Below are positions 10,554 through 20,693 of a DNA stretch of 21,699 nucleotides, piece after piece. The DNA is from Bigelowiella natans CCMP2755 (taxonomy: Eukaryota; Cercozoa; Chlorarachniophyceae). Both the position numbers and the translations under genes were made by a program. Below the pieces are notes generated by a model. That model saw only the letters and a program-made list of their open reading frames with translations, ran no database searches and had not been told where the DNA came from. Within the stretch, counting starts at the first letter, position 1. Each line of letters opens with the position of its first letter. The stretch covers positions 1-21,699 of the forward strand of contig ADNK01002472.1 in NCBI GenBank assembly GCA_000320545.1. Direction: 5' to 3'.

Positions 10554-10932
10554 GAGAGAGACAGAGAGAGAGAGAGAGAATCATCTAATGCGACAAGAAA
10601 TTATCAGTAACATGCATTGAGAATTCAATTAGGGTAAGCTAATAGCAACACCTTCCAGAGCATCCTGATCTTTATCAGTAGTCTCTTTCCCTTCCGCTAG
10701 GTTAGTACCAGTTGTAGCGCGTCTGTGGACAACAGCATCCCCCTTCGTTGCGGTATCACTCTGGTTTTCCATTGCTTGCTTTTTCGATGTAGCGTTTGGT
10801 CTGCACTTTGTTCTTCGTTCACGGGGTTTCGGAACCACCTTGAGAATCTATCCAGAGGAGGGGGGAGAAAGAGTACGTTTCGCATCTGCGACATCATCAG
10901 ATACGCGTATTCATACGAGATCGGCTGTAATT
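9190..10932 (-). CDS. EF-hand calcium-binding protein, 3' part (5' end uncertain)
   Basis: The last exon (9465-9190, stop TAG at 9190-9192) is clear. It encodes two EF-hands in its C-terminal half, loop 1 DKDGDGTLSKEE (canonical) and loop 2 DRNNDQVLDFEE (Gln instead of Gly at loop position 6), so paired calcium binding is expected. Upstream exons that fit by phase: 10932-10709, 10039-9917 (encodes SFEETCQKLALKNGHKLRLK, strong GTGAGA donor), 9724-9673 and a 26-nt microexon 9613-9588. The acceptor of the last exon could also be at 9472 instead of 9465. Exon 10932-10709 is open in two frames; the frame chosen (SYEYAYLMMSQMRN...) joins in phase to 10039-9917. The other frame, from 10855 to a donor at about 10660, gives a disordered Lys/Thr-rich segment and needs a weaker downstream donor. 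The first exon is not certain. Outside the EF-hands I see no family resemblance. Confidence 0.6.
10494..10579. repeat. (GA)n microsatellite in intron
   Basis: An 86-nt GA tract with a few CAGA interruptions, preceded by (GC)n at 10480-10490. It lies in the ~670-nt intron between exons 10932-10709 and 10039-9917 of the EF-hand gene. I see no convincing exon in the rest of that intron. Confidence 0.9.
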
Positions 10933-10939
10933 CTGTAGT

Positions 10940-11131
10940 GATATCTCGTTACACTGCATGCCCGAAAACGATTGGATTTTCGCGACAAGGCCTGTTGCAC
11001 TGCATGGCCGAAAACAATGCTCCGAATTGCCCGACAATGGGTATTTTGGGTTCCCACTTTCGAAGTGTTTTTGCCGGCAGCACATCCCAGTTGATCTGTC
11101 GTTTTTTTTTCCTTCCTTTCCAATTTGTCAT
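10940..11131 (-). other. Possible 5' exon of the EF-hand gene
   Basis: From an ATG at 11131-11129 in a good AAAATG context the frame is open for about 60 codons (MTNWKGRKKKRQINWDVL...), very basic at the start. Several GT donors are possible, one of which (about 10991) would leave the single base needed by exon 10932-10709. The stretch also holds two imperfect copies of a CATGCAGTG-containing repeat, which argues that part of it is not coding. Confidence 0.25.
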
Positions 11132-11307
11132 TTTCTCATTGTTGCACTTGATGAAATTGAGGGTCAAACTTTTGCGGAATGTTTTCTGCTAGAAATTTTT
11201 ACCAGATTCAAACAAAAACCAACGGTCAATTGAGCTCATATCGACCATTGTCAGCACCTGCTCGTTCCAGGCTCCTGCACAAACACGCTCGTGATGCCCT
11301 TTCAAGC

Positions 11308-11361
11308 AACCCCAGACACCTCACGTCGTCGACGTGAGGACGACGTGAGGTGTCTGGGGTT
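11308..11361. repeat. Perfect 23-bp inverted repeat with 8-nt loop
   Basis: Left arm 11308-11330, loop GACGTGAG 11331-11338, right arm 11339-11361, with no mismatch between the arms (AACCCCAGACACCTCACGTC... pairs with its exact complement). GACGTGAG occurs in the loop and again in the right arm, so an alternative shorter pairing is possible. It lies upstream of the likely start of the EF-hand gene and outside any exon. Confidence 0.9.
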
Positions 11362-11558
11362 CCTATGAGTGGGAAGCAGATCTATGTTGCATTTGCCGCT
11401 TTTTCCCGGAACAAATTTCTTGGTATTTCTGCGGGTTGTTCTAGACCTAGTCTGTGACTATTTGTTCTCATTTTGTGTCTACTTGGTTATTCTATTCGCA
11501 TCCCAGCTACATTTAGGTAACCGTCAGTAGTTGGACTATTTTTCTTTCGTGAAGTCAC

Positions 11559-11779
11559 GGATGTTCCTGCAACGCAGCGACAGTCTGACAACACAAACAA
11601 CAATTTGGTCTGCGACAGGGTTCGTGCTTGCACAAGCTCAACACCTTGTCATCTGGGCAGTTGACGCTCTGGATGATTTCCGTCTTGATTTCAGGATCAC
11701 ATCCTAGGTTCCTTTGTGTGACGGCTGAAACTGCACCAGTTGCAGCACTGTCTCCAGTGACTGCCAATGATGGCTGTCA
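11559..11779 (-). CDS. Possible terminal exon of a small cysteine-rich protein
   Basis: On the minus strand, after an AG acceptor near 11780 (GCTGTGACAG), a frame of about 70 codons runs to TGA at about 11559. It begins Pro-Ser-Leu-Ala and is Ala/Val/Thr-rich, then carries 8 cysteines in its last 46 residues (GCDPEIK, NCPDDKVLSLCKHEPC, NCCLCC). A second cysteine-rich frame lies just upstream (CMCMPNTDACVGACDKN at about 11825-11885), but no donor joins the two in phase. It may be a secreted or metal-binding peptide, or a pseudogene. Support is weak because no start or complete exon chain was found. Confidence 0.25.
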
Positions 11780-11834
11780 CAGCTTGACCCAAACATGCCG
11801 CTGAGTTGGGACAAATCAAGCTGCTGTTTTTGTC

Positions 11835-12133
11835 GCATGCACCCACACAAGCATCTGTGTTAGGCATGCACATGCATCGCTGCTGGCAATGCATGCACTC
11901 GCGGCACGATCATCCATGTAGCCACTCATGCAGTCTGGAAGTGGCGGGACACATCAGCCGCGTCATCAGTGTCCCCATCACGCAAAACATCACAATGATC
12001 AAAGGCAATGCCCTGTGGCGCACGCACATTCAATGGTTGGAACGCTACGCATGATGAGCACATAATTTTGCACCAAGCGATCGACCTAGCGACCTTACTA
12101 GCTTAGCATGCGGAACATGAATGAGAATGCATG
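11835..12133. promoter_or_regulatory. Second TGCATGC motif cluster
   Basis: GCATGC or ATGCAT occurs at 11835-11840, 11864-11877, 11891-11896, 12107-12112 and about 12128-12133. The 14-mer at 11864-11877 is identical to 8793-8806. Both clusters lie just downstream of minus-strand stop codons (12215 and 9190), so a 3'-flank role is as possible as a promoter role for the next gene. Confidence 0.35.
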
Positions 12134-12214
12134 TCACAATTATCGATGATTTGTACAATGCGAATCAGTGTGCGTTCAATAGTCGAACCAAAATGATCCA
12201 TTCCGTCATAGACG

Positions 12215-13289
12215 CTACAAGTGTGCTTCTGGCTTCTCGAGTCGAATGAGCTTCACAATCACTTCTTCCAATGTCGCATCTGCAGGTAGACCAACAACTT
12301 TGCGGATCGTCGAACGCTTCGCGGAATTGAAATCGGACCTAAAGATACCCGTAATAACAGCAGTAGATATAAATCGGGGTAACTTTGATAGGAAAGCAAA
12401 ACAAAAATAGAAAACAAAGGAAGGACAAAGTCATGTCACCATCTTCTCTTCCAGGCAAGCACTTCCTGTGCTGAAAGTGGTTCATCATCCTCCACATCCG
12501 CCTTCCACCCCATTCTGTGCGACGCGAAAATTTTAAATTAGTCCAGTGAATTCTGTCAGGCCGAAGATCTCCATGCAGAAACCAATCCGAAATTAAGTAA
12601 AAACGAATCTCCAATGACTCTCCGCCAAATAACATAACCTTTGGAGCAGTTTCTTCTCTGTCTTAGAAGGTGGCTCCCTGAACGATCCCTCTAGTGTTGT
12701 CTTACTTCGCTTCGGTCCTTGTCGGGGACCTGCTGCTTCAGCTTCCCCTTCTGATGCTACCCTTGCTGCTAATATGTCGTCATTCTTTTTCTGCGGCGAT
12801 AACAATCTCCGAGATACAGGTATATTCTTTCGATATCGTGATGATTTATGCGGCCTCGAATCATGCTCATGGTGGTCCGTCGACGTAGAAATTGTCCTCC
12901 CCCTCCCTCCTCCTCCTCCTGCTGCTGCTGCTGCTGTCTCTTTTTCTTCCTCTTTGTCGCTATGAGGGAGCGCGGACAGAGGTTGAGAGACTGATGAGCC
13001 GCCACTACCGCTTGGATCCAAAAGTATACCTTCTTTACCAGGCTCACGAACCGACCTTGTTTTCTCCTTCTTGGGTCCGCTCACATTTGCAGGCCGCTTT
13101 TTTGGCTTCGTATTCTTTGGTTTATGAGAAACGTTGCCTGACCATCTAGTGTTATATTTGCTATATTTCGACGGCTGCTGCTTGCGTTCTTCCATGGAAC
13201 AGCGCTTATGTTCTTTTCGGGTGATCGGGTCTCGACGGGCTTCCCTCTCAACGCTGCTTAGAGCATGGAGAGAATGGAAATGTATTTAA

Positions 13290-13338
<49 letters not shown>

Positions 13339-14150
13339 GAACTGTTGTGTGTAGACACATTACTATTATTAGAGTTCTTTGAGAGTCTATGTTAGGAAAA
13401 TTTGAACAACACCTTCCAGAAGATCTACGGTCCTTTGAGGAGAGGAGCATTTCTTTTTCACATGTTGAATTCGGCACCCCAAGCTCCATTGAGACGGACT
13501 CGTCGTCGGATTCATCCTCATTGGGGCACACTAAGTATGGCATTACTCTATGTGTGAGAATGCATAACTAGCGAATATATCGAAACCATGAATGGGCTGT
13601 TTTCCATGTAGAGGATGTTACCCTGTAAGTAATGAAGGAGCTTGGTTGAACAGAGGTCCAACAACGCGACCGCAATAGTGGAAGCTTTCGAGATGCACCG
13701 CAGTACGGGAGATGCTGGTTTTCTGACGGAGAAAATTTGAATCACTCATAATATTGTTTACATCATGTCATATCTTTTGCGAACGAAAGTCACTCCACCT
13801 GTCTGTTTTCGCGTGCCTTCGGGCGCGTCGCTGGTCACCGGTGAAGGCAGCCCGTCTAATGATTTTCGTGGGCCTCTCCTTCCTTCTTCGCTGTCTTCGC
13901 TGCTCTTTACGCACGAAAACCTAGGATCATACACAATTTTATCCTAGCATCCAGAAGCAAATGGCGCTGAGTGTAGAGACGGGAGCGACTACGGGTTGAA
14001 TACCAGAGCAATGCCCGCAAGAAGGCCTGCAAGAACAGCTGTTACCAGCGCTCGAGCGTTCTGAAGTAAGAGGATAGATAGCCTTGGGGAGACAATACCC
14101 TCAAGAAATGGCAGAGGGTGTTCCTCAGGGTTGCTGTGGGTGAAGTTCAT
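12215..14150 (-). CDS. 7-exon gene, low-complexity protein with probable N-terminal membrane segment
   Basis: Exons from 5' to 3' on the minus strand: 14150-13993, 13920-13839, 13722-13622, 13547-13413, 13253-12639, 12514-12440, 12338-12215. Each length fits the phases on both sides, giving about 429 residues ending LIRLEKPEAHL and a TAG stop at 12215-12217. Introns are short (72-159 nt); the longest holds (TA)n. The first exon begins at ATG 14150 in a CAAAATG context and carries a hydrophobic span at residues ~35-51 (ALVTAVLAGLLAGIALV). Its donor (CCC/GTAGTC) is weak, so it could instead be a separate 53-residue membrane protein ending at TAG 13989. Most of the rest is disordered: Lys/Arg/Ser/Pro-rich, with acidic patches, a polyalanine run and a poly-Gly run near the middle of the 615-nt exon. 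The C-terminal ~65 residues (WKADVEDDEPLSAQEVLAWK, then VVGLPADATLEEVIVKLI) look folded. Family not recognised. Confidence 0.68.
13294..13335. repeat. (TA)n microsatellite in intron
   Basis: Pure TA tract in the 159-nt intron between exons 13547-13413 and 13253-12639 of the minus-strand gene; it explains why this intron is longer than its neighbours. Confidence 0.95.
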
Positions 14151-14686
14151 TTTGAGGGGGGCGAGGGAGCGGGCATCTTCTTATCGCTGCAACTCCTTCT
14201 TCTATGGAGTCGAAGTTCGGCTATTAGATTGGGGGCAATATATTACTGCGACAACAAGAAAACACCCTGAAATCTAGAAATCATAAAATCAAAAAATCAC
14301 AAGAAAATATACGAGCAGCTACGATAGGCTCCATGTCTAGATGTACTACGACTGGAATGATATTTCAGATAAGAATTTATCGAAATGATAACTAAGATTT
14401 ATGAATTATTTATCACGTCAAGATTCGAGATTGCTCAATTTAGATCAGCGGAAGCGTTGGAAAATAACTGTATATCAAGGATATTACATGCATAAAAATC
14501 ATCCTAATTAAAAATCATCCTAATTACCAGAAAAGATTTGCAGATTTGCTGCATCTCTTAGGGCTTGGTGCTCTATTTCCACCCCACCCATTGTCCGATC
14601 TCATCTGCCAGCTGCAGCTGTTCATAGAGAATTATTCCACCACTTAAAGTACCTCACACGTTTTTGAGGAGCCAGGAGTGTTACAA
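14151..14686. promoter_or_regulatory. Divergent intergenic (bidirectional promoter) region
   Basis: About 536 nt between the start of the minus-strand 12-14 kb gene (ATG 14150) and the probable first codon of the plus-strand copine gene (14687). No exon is seen. It is AT-rich in the middle and free of dinucleotide microsatellites, unlike the introns on either side. It must hold both promoters if the two starts are right. Confidence 0.5.
14493..14524. repeat. Exact 2 x 16-bp tandem repeat in the divergent promoter
   Basis: Two identical adjacent copies of taaaaatcatcctaat, 14493-14508 and 14509-14524. It is the only direct duplication seen in this intergenic stretch and could be a duplicated factor-binding site. 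Confidence 0.9.
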
Positions 14687-15690
14687 ATGGATTTGGTACA
14701 TGTACAATCTCATAGTTGTCGATAGATTAGAAGACAGGATTTGCGTAAAGCTGAAGCGTTTTCTTTCGATCGGCACGTGCTGGAGGATGGTGTGACATTT
14801 TTGGATTCTGCATATTTTCTGTAAACACATCAGAAAGCACGTACGCAAGTGGAGATCTCCATGGGGCTGAGGAATGTAAGTGACTCGAACCTCAACATAG
14901 TGTAGAATTAACTGCGATGTCAAGCTGCAAGATAATCATGCTTATGATCAATTCTCAGCTCAGGAGCAAGGATATGTTCTCGAAGAGCGATCCCTGTATC
15001 ATTGTCTTTGAGAAGGTGGGTCAAAGCCAACTACCAAGAACGAATTGCGTGCGAAAGTCATCTTACTTCTTTGATGCATTCATCAGCAAAGGAAGGCGGG
15101 CTGGGTGGAGGTCGCGCGTACGGAAGTCATCATGGTAGAGAAATCGCACAGCCGAGATCCTCCCTTGGCCTTTTGCTGCAGCAGCCGTTGATCTCAATTT
15201 TTGTTTAGAACAAGCATAATCCCAACTTCAAGAAGCGCCTCAAAATGAGCTACTACTTCGAACGCCGCCAGGTCTCTGAACATACCGTTCTGCTTCCTCA
15301 CATAACCTGCCTCGCCCTATTTGCATCGTCGTCATCATCCCTCTGTTTTCATCCCCGTGTGGTTGGCTGCCAGGAAATGAAATTCGAAGTTTGGGACTGG
15401 GACACTAATGCTGCCGACAAGTCCACACGCAACCAGGACTACATCGGTCGGTATACGGAGTAGTTTCACATTATTGTGAGCACAATTGAGAGTCATCATC
15501 TCATCATCATCATCGTGCGCTCACACGGCACTCTTTGAATGCCCATCAGGATGCGTGGAAACGACCTTAGCGAACCTCGTGGTCGACTCGGGAATGCCGC
15601 GCAAAGTTATGAAAAGGTGATTTGATGATGCACCGTGAAAATTTTAGTAAAATAGGTGACATAGATACTGAATGAATAATATGGCACGAT

Positions 15691-15724
<34 letters not shown>

Positions 15725-16984
15725 GCATCTGATGATGATGATGGTGGTGGTGGTGTGTGTGTGTGTGTGTGTGTGTGGTGTAATGCAAAATAGTATCGAA
15801 ACGGTGGTACCTACATCTCTAAATCCCAATCCTCCTCCATTCCTCCATTCCTAAGATCTGGACGCGTTGCTGCAAAGGGACGTGCAAGAATGGTTGCTCA
15901 TCGCTTCTAAGCAAAGACACAGCAAAAACACTTTCCCGATCTAATCACGTGCATCCATAATACAACATACATAATGTGCCTTTTGGGGGTGGGGGGTGGA
16001 AATGAACAGGTTATTAATTGTGATGAGCTAAAGGAAGATGGCAGGAAATGCTACGTAAGAGCTACACCCTTCCCCTCCACTCCTCCTTTCTCTCCCCCCT
16101 GTGTTGCTCTATCACCGGTTTGACAGCATATTCTTTCAATGTCGCCATTAGATGCAAATCTCTGGGATCAAGCTACCGAAGATGGACTTTGGTGAGGAAA
16201 TGCGAAAGAGTTTTCCGGGAAGGGGGGGGTGAGGGGGAGGCAGAGGGAAATATGTCGTTCGTATACTTTACATCAAAATAAAGGTTCATTTGGCGCTGAG
16301 CTTGTTGCGCTCACTTGTGTCTTCGTGTGATACGACGGACCAAAATAGGCCTGTTCAGCAAGAGCGATCCCTATCTGCAGATATTTCGCCAAAGCAACCA
16401 ATCGTGGATCAAAATCTACCAGGTCGGGAAGTGAATGAATGGGGAATAGGAAGTGGGGGATGCTGCAGCGTATCGATACTGGAGTGATGATTTGAAGTGT
16501 TCGCCATTGAACTCTTGCAATCGTCATACATGCGCCGTTGCAAGTGATGATGAAATGATTGGGATGATGATAGTGATGGGCGATGATCATGATGATGGTG
16601 ATGGTGGTGGTGACGATGATAAATCGCTACTATAGACCGAAGTCATACCAAAAACCCTCAATCCGCGGTGGAAACCCATCACGTAAGGAAACCCCTAGAA
16701 AGATACTTTATGAGAAACATAGGGGAAGAAAGACTGGAAAGAATATATCGAAAGAGAGCGGGAGGGGTAGTGGGGAGGGGGGGGGGGAACGGGGAGAATG
16801 CAATGAACGTCGATGATAATGCTTCTCTTCACCGTCAATAGCTTTCACAGCTACGGTATATATGAATGTATATATCATCCATGTATCAATCGCAGAAGTA
16901 GAGGAAAACAGTAACCATCATCAACACCAAATTCAGACTCAAAGTAGCCGATATGTGCGGCGGCGACGAGAAGAGACGCATACT

Positions 16985-17016
<32 letters not shown>

Positions 17017-17296
17017 AAGAGTTGTCCTCCTCACTTCACCTCTCTCTCACTCCTCGCTCCCCCCTGAGATGATCTTCCGTCTTTTCTAGGTTTCGCGTCT
17101 GGGATCATGACAAGGTGGGGTCGCATGATTTGATTGGGGAGTTCCAGCTCACGCTGGGAGACATCAAGCAGGTGCTTTGTGGTGTTTGTAGAGAGTGCCG
17201 ACATCGTGATCATCATGATGAGGATGAAAGAGAGAGAGAGGGGGGGGGAGAAACGAAAGAGGATGCTGCGTGTTATAATAATGATCACGCGCATAA

Positions 17297-17334
<38 letters not shown>

Positions 17335-17813
17335 ATGCAGGGGTCTAGATTCGGACTTCGCCGGCCAAAGAAGAAGAAGGACAAGAACTATGGACATGTA
17401 CTACGTGCTGCGCTGCTGATGCCATCTAACAAAATTGCATATGTAAATTAAGATTGTGCATGGTAATGTCGTACGTTTGGAGTGAGGGTGATGATAACGA
17501 TGGTGATGGCGATGATAACGGGGACGTTTTTCGACCCAGATTCGTCCAAAGACAGCAACATTGATAAGCGATTGTGATGCATTTCCCTTACCTGACGGCA
17601 GAAAAACCAATGATGAGAGAGACGACGAGATGTGTATACGATAGTGAGAGGGAGAGAGATGACGACGTGTGCGGTGGTGGTGCTACTTTTTCGCCTGCTG
17701 CAGCTTGAATTCAGCGAAGCCAAGCACTACCGAGATGCCAACTTCTTGGACTATATTCGCGGGGGGATGGGTAAGCATGCACTCTAAGAGCAATTTCAGG
17801 AAAAAGGAAAAAA

Positions 17814-17856
<43 letters not shown>

Positions 17857-18304
17857 ATACGCTTTTTGGGATTAGTTATCCGTTGCACATGGACATTCCT
17901 GCTCCTACTCGTCGTCTCGAGATTGTTACCCCCCCCCCCCCCCCCACACACACCATTTGTTTGTTTTGGGCGCAGAGGTGAAGGTGATGTACGCGATCGA
18001 CTATACGGGTTCTAACAGAGATCCGAGCAAGTAACCCCACCTCTCACTCAGCATCCTTCATTCACAAGAACTTTGGGGAAGGGGGGGGGGGGGGGTTAGG
18101 GGAGGTACCGAATGGAACATGGAATAGCTTTTCTCTATCGGTTGAGCTGACTGGATGTGTGTGCGTGTGTATGTATGCGTTCATGCCATCAGCCCCAGCA
18201 GCCTCCACTACATATTAGGTGATTATTATTGAAACAACGATGATGATGATGACGATGACGATGATGACGATGATGATGCTAAGATAATTAATGCACACGA
18301 CACG

Positions 18305-18341
<37 letters not shown>

Positions 18342-18380
18342 AGTACTTACTTACTTCCTCCCCCTCGCCTCCCTCCCCTC

Positions 18381-18414
<34 letters not shown>

Positions 18415-18840
18415 GTGGTGGTGAAGATGACGATGATGATGGCCTGACATCAGGCAGCAAGCCGAGCCCCTACGCAGATGCAATCTCGAAGATCACTTCG
18501 TAAGATCATCCCCAAAGCCAACAGCCCGCCACAATTCACGATATATTATTTAATGCGCTGTAGCACGAACCTCAGCGAACGCCATCCCCAATGACCTTCG
18601 ATTCAACACTGCTGCCTCTATTCCATCATTATTTTATCATCATCACCATAATCACCATCATCATCATCATCATCATCATCACCGTTTCAGGATCTTGTCC
18701 CCCTACGACAAAGATCAGAAGATTCCTGTCTACGGCTTCGGCGCAAGGATCAAGAGCACCTCTCGCGTCTCGCACTGCTTTCCTCTAAGCTTCAACAGCA
18801 GCAACCCTGGTCATCGTTCATCCATAGAAACCATACAAAT

Positions 18841-18871
<31 letters not shown>

Positions 18872-20466
18872 TACATATATATATACATACATATACATTT
18901 ATATATAACTTTCGACTTGTGTTTGCGTTTTAATAATACATCTCCCTGCCGTCGTCGCTGCTACTGCTGCTGCTGTGCGTAGAGGTACACGGTCTCCAGG
19001 GCGTTTTGAATGCATATCATGGGTCGTTCAGCAAGCTCCTCCTCTCAGGCCCCACCTATTTCTCCGAGGTGCTGCACGTTGCTGGGAAGCTCATGTGCAT
19101 GTTGTTGTTGGTGGTGGTGTTAGCAGCCGTCAGCGTCCATAGTATGCTCTTGTGTGTATTACCGCATTGGTGCATCTTCATCCTCACCACTATCTTCATC
19201 CTCACCACTATCTTCATCATCATTATCATCACCCCCCCCCCCCTCCTACCACCCACAATATAATGATAGCTCCCATTTTGGCTGTGTCTCTGTATACACT
19301 AATAGGGATTACAACTTGCTAGCGCCGGGGGGTCCAGCCACACCTTCAGCTCGACAAAACAGGGAGTATTGAGGAGGACTAAGGGGGGGGAGGGGGAAAG
19401 TGGGAGGGGGGAAAAAAGTAGAAAAGTATTTTACAAGTATATTATTTATATATATTAATATATATTTATATATATATATTTATTTATTTATATTTATATA
19501 TGAACGTATAGTTAATATATTCTATTTTTATATATGTGCGGCCAAGACTAGCACCCAGCATCATCTAACCCCCTCCCTTGTTAGGGATACACGATTCTTG
19601 TGATATTGACCGACGGAGTAATCGACGACATGCGCAATACCATAGAAAGTAGTAAACTCTATGGCATCTGATATCATCCCTGCACCCGCGCGCTCAAAAA
19701 CCGGCGATCTAATCGCCGCTTTATCCATTCGTTTGTGCACGGACACGGCCCGTGGTTTATTGCACATGTTGCTGCGATGATGATTTCTGCAATGCGTCAC
19801 TCGAGTTTCGAGTACAGCTGTAGGCCACTCACACGCCATTATCACATCGTCGTTTCTTCTCTTCTCACGTTCTGTATCTCCCCCCCCCCCCCCCTCTCCT
19901 TCCCCGCCCTTTCACTCCTTCTTTGTCCCGGCCACCATGGCTTAGGCATCGTGAACATGGCCGATCTTCCAATATCGAGTACTTCGTTACCTGCCGCTAC
20001 TTCTGTGATATGAGCTGATGATGACAGTGATGATGATGGCGGTGGTGATAATGATGATGATTTTAAAAAAATAATAAATAGCTGATCTATAATCGTTATC
20101 TTTGCTACACCCTCGCTGCCATTATCACCACCCACGCAATGGATTGACAGTCGTCATCATCGGGATCGGCAAGGCCAATTTCGACGCTATGAATCGTCTA
20201 GACGGTAGAGAAGGGGGGGGGGGGGGGGGGGGTAAAAGAGTGAAAGCGATAACGGGAGCAGGAGACATATCTGAAATTGAAAAGGACGTCCGTAAAATAA
20301 GCTATTCATCGTGCTAATCATCACCGAGAGAGATTCCATTATTAGTAACGTCCTACAATGTGTGTCAAAGCGACGGTTTCAACGCACGGCAGCAGCCATA
20401 TCGACAGTGTTTTGACGTATCTTGCGCGTGTGCGTGTGTTGTGTGTGTTGTGTGTGTGTTGTGTGT

Positions 20467-20510
<44 letters not shown>

Positions 20511-20645
20511 TTCCCACTGATGCTGCTACTGCTGTGTAATCATCAGGCGATGACGGGCTTCTTACGACGTCGAGCGGGCGAAAGGCCTCGAGAGACATTG
20601 TGAGCGGACTACGACACACATACACACACATACACACACACCAAC

Positions 20646-20693
<48 letters not shown>

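Larger units (their letters stand above)
11362..12214. other. Intergenic region between two minus-strand genes
   Basis: About 850 nt between the inverted repeat and the stop of the 12-14 kb gene. It contains a TGCATGC cluster and one cysteine-rich open stretch, listed separately. The rest shows no exon I can support. Confidence 0.5.

Noticed and set aside
16046-16281. Alternative C2B reading (YSFNVAIRCKSLGSSYRRWTLV) in the copine gene
   Set aside because: It resembles a C2 strand, but the frame MQISGIKLPKMDFG from an acceptor at 16151 matches copines better and keeps phase with both neighbouring exons.
19069-19130. Extension of copine exon 18983-19068 (VLHVAGKLMCMLLLVVV)
   Set aside because: It runs into a GTT/GGT repeat and breaks phase; a donor at GAG/GTGCTG joins in phase to exon 19306-19365, which carries the expected Leu-Gln-Leu-Ala segment.
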